Shown in pieces: positions 12,611-13,996 of a DNA stretch of 13,996 bases. The stretch spans positions 1 to 13,996 of the forward strand of contig JAQTSP010000037.1 of assembly GCA_028711205.1 (NCBI GenBank), read 5' to 3'. Position numbers and translations under genes: made by a program. The notes below the pieces were generated by a model that saw nothing but the letters and a program-made list of their open reading frames with translations, had not been told where the DNA came from and made no database searches. Position 1 is the first letter of the stretch, and each line of letters opens with the position of its first letter. The DNA is from Eubacteriales bacterium. GTDB taxonomy: Bacteria > Bacillota > Clostridia > Christensenellales > SZUA-584.

Positions 12611-13996
12611 TTACTCCAGAATATCCGACAAGCTGACCGGCGTGATATCCGCGTCCGTTTTGCCGAGTTTCATGCTCTGCAAAAGCACTTTTGCCGTATC
12701 CAGCGACGTGATGCACGGTATCCGGTGCTCAACGGCAAGACGGCGCAGCTTAAACCCGTCTCTGTCGGCGCGCCTGCCCTTTGTCGGCGTGTTGATGATC
12801 ATCTTTAATTTGCCGCTGTCCACCAGCGTCCTGATGCCTGTGCTGTCTTTTGACAGCTTGGGTACGGTGTTTGCCGCGACAAAGTTGAAATTGAGCACAT
12901 GCGCCGTTCCTGGCGTCGCGTAGATATCGTATCCGAGATAGTCAAACACCGCCGCGATATGGATGAGCTCCTGTTTGTCGTTGTCCGATACGGTAAGCAG
13001 CACGCTGCCCGCCTCTTTCGGCATCGCAAGACCGGACCCGATCAGCCCTTTCAGCAGCGCTTCGGAATAGTCTTCAGAGATACCCAGCACCTCTCCGGTC
13101 GATCTCATTTCAGGGCCCAGGCCCACTTCGACATCAGGCAGCTTTTCAAATGAGAATACAGGGACTTTTATCGCCGTGATGCGGCGCTTCGGATACAGCC
13201 CCGTACCGAATCCCATATCGGCCAGCGTTTCTCCAAGCGACGCACGGACAGCCAGCTTGATCATCGGCACACCCGTCACTTTGGAAATATATGGAACAGT
13301 CCGGCTTGATCGCGGGTTGACTTCTATGACATAGATCTCGCCGCCCGAAATCACAAACTGTATATTGACAATACCCTTCACGTCAAGCGCAAGCGCGAGC
13401 TTCGTCGTGATGTCGATCAGCTCTGCCTCTTGTTTTTCGGTGATGGTATGCGCGGGATATACGGATATCGAATCGCCCGAATGTACGCCCGCGCGCTCGA
13501 TATGTTCCATGATGCCGGGTATCAGTACGCTATTACCGTCGCTGATCGCGTCAACCTCAAGCTCGAGGCCTGTCATGTACTTATCGACAAGCACCGGATG
13601 CTCCTGCTCGTACCGGCCGATGACGCGCATATATTCGCGGATGTCTTCTTCGCTCCATGCGATCTCCATACCCTGCCCGCCAAGCACATACGACGGGCGC
13701 ACAAGCACCGGATAACCAAGTTCTTCGCTGGCATCCACGGCCTGCTGCTCTGTGAATACCGTCCTTGCTTTTGGGCGCCGGATATCAAGCTCTTCTAAAA
13801 GCGCTTCGAACTCTTTTCTGTCCTCGGCACGGTCGATGCTTTTTAAAGATGTGCCGATGATCTTATACCCCATCGCCTCGACGTGTTTGGCAAGTTTGAT
13901 GGCCGTCTGTCCGCCGAACTGCACAACGACACCTTCAGGATTTTCATGTTCTAAGACGTTGCCTACTTCTTCGGGCGTCAGCGGCTCGAAATAAAG
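12611..13996 (-). CDS. carB: Carbamoyl-phosphate synthase large subunit, C-terminal 461 residues (cut by window edge)
   Basis: Makes carbamoyl phosphate from bicarbonate, ammonia (delivered by CarA) and 2 ATP, the first step of pyrimidine and arginine synthesis. The open frame runs to the right edge, so the N-terminal half (of about 1,070 residues) is missing. What remains is most of the second ATP-grasp (carbamate kinase) unit, with VQFGGQTAIKLA, SYVLGGQGMEI and IYVIEVNPRSSRTVPYISK. The C-terminal regulatory MGS-like domain follows from about VLLTVSDNDKQE, with NTPTKGRRADRDG where UMP, IMP or ornithine bind in relatives. The tail ends SLSDILE. pyrK follows 3 nt later, placing this gene in the pyr operon, not an arginine operon. 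Confidence 0.97.
   Translation of the reverse strand, partial: LYFEPLTPEEVGNVLEHENPEGVVVQFGGQTAIKLAKHVEAMGYKIIGTSLKSIDRAEDRKEFEALLEELDIRRPKARTVFTEQQAVDASEELGYPVLVRPSYVLGGQGMEIAWSEEDIREYMRVIGRYEQEHPVLVDKYMTGLELEVDAISDGNSVLIPGIMEHIERAGVHSGDSISVYPAHTITEKQEAELIDITTKLALALDVKGIVNIQFVISGGEIYVIEVNPRSSRTVPYISKVTGVPMIKLAVRASLGETLADMGFGTGLYPKRRITAIKVPVFSFEKLPDVEVGLGPEMRSTGEVLGISEDYSEALLKGLIGSGLAMPKEAGSVLLTVSDNDKQELIHIAAVFDYLGYDIYATPGTAHVLNFNFVAANTVPKLSKDSTGIRTLVDSGKLKMIINTPTKGRRADRDGFKLRRLAVEHRIPCITSLDTAKVLLQSMKLGKTDADITPVSLSDILE

Noticed and set aside
1..13996. A defence island, mobile element or CRISPR locus
   Set aside because: No transposase, integrase, nuclease, toxin-antitoxin pair, terminal repeats or regularly spaced repeats are visible. 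The genes are core metabolic and sporulation functions.

Overview
The window looks like ordinary chromosomal DNA of an endospore-forming Clostridia-type Firmicute of intermediate G+C. The evidence is a germination protease gene (gpr) next to the spore peptidoglycan hydrolase gene spoIIP, Shine-Dalgarno sites of the AGGAG/GGAGG type, a B12-dependent ribonucleotide reductase, and a Firmicute-style pyr operon with a class 1B PyrD plus PyrK. I cannot name the genus. I see no rRNA, tRNA, insertion sequence, prophage or CRISPR array. Every gene but one is on the minus strand, and no gap between genes exceeds about 210 bases.

Layout in minus-strand transcription order (right to left): the end of the pyr operon, carB (cut by the right edge)-pyrK-pyrD-pyrE, with genes 1-3 nt apart or overlapping, closed by a strong intrinsic terminator near 10303-10330. 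Next come gpr and spoIIP, separated by a 58-nt gap that holds a perfect 9-bp inverted repeat and a possible sigma-E promoter. Then murI (glutamate racemase) has its own sigma-A-type promoter. Then nrdJ (class II ribonucleotide reductase) has a promoter that coincides with a pair of NrdR-box-like sequences. Just downstream is a frameshifted SRAP/HMCES-family gene (abasic-site DNA-protein crosslinker), apparently a pseudogene. A hairpin/promoter region follows, then a zinc-finger anti-sigma-like membrane protein with no sigma factor gene beside it.

Left part: a bidirectional terminator separates the anti-sigma-like gene from the only plus-strand gene, a four-helix membrane protein of unknown function. 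That gene is divergent from an EF-G-like translational GTPase with a non-canonical G4 motif (NQMD). A further hairpin terminator follows, then the first 128 codons of a eukaryotic-type NADP isocitrate dehydrogenase, cut by the left edge.

Functionally this is a set of separate housekeeping and sporulation units: pyrimidine synthesis, deoxynucleotide synthesis, cell-wall D-glutamate, and spore engulfment and germination. I found no convincing new multi-gene system. The points most worth a second look are the NrdR-box pair on nrdJ, the broken SRAP gene, the orphan anti-sigma-like gene with a palindrome around its predicted -10 box, and the inverted repeat between gpr and spoIIP.
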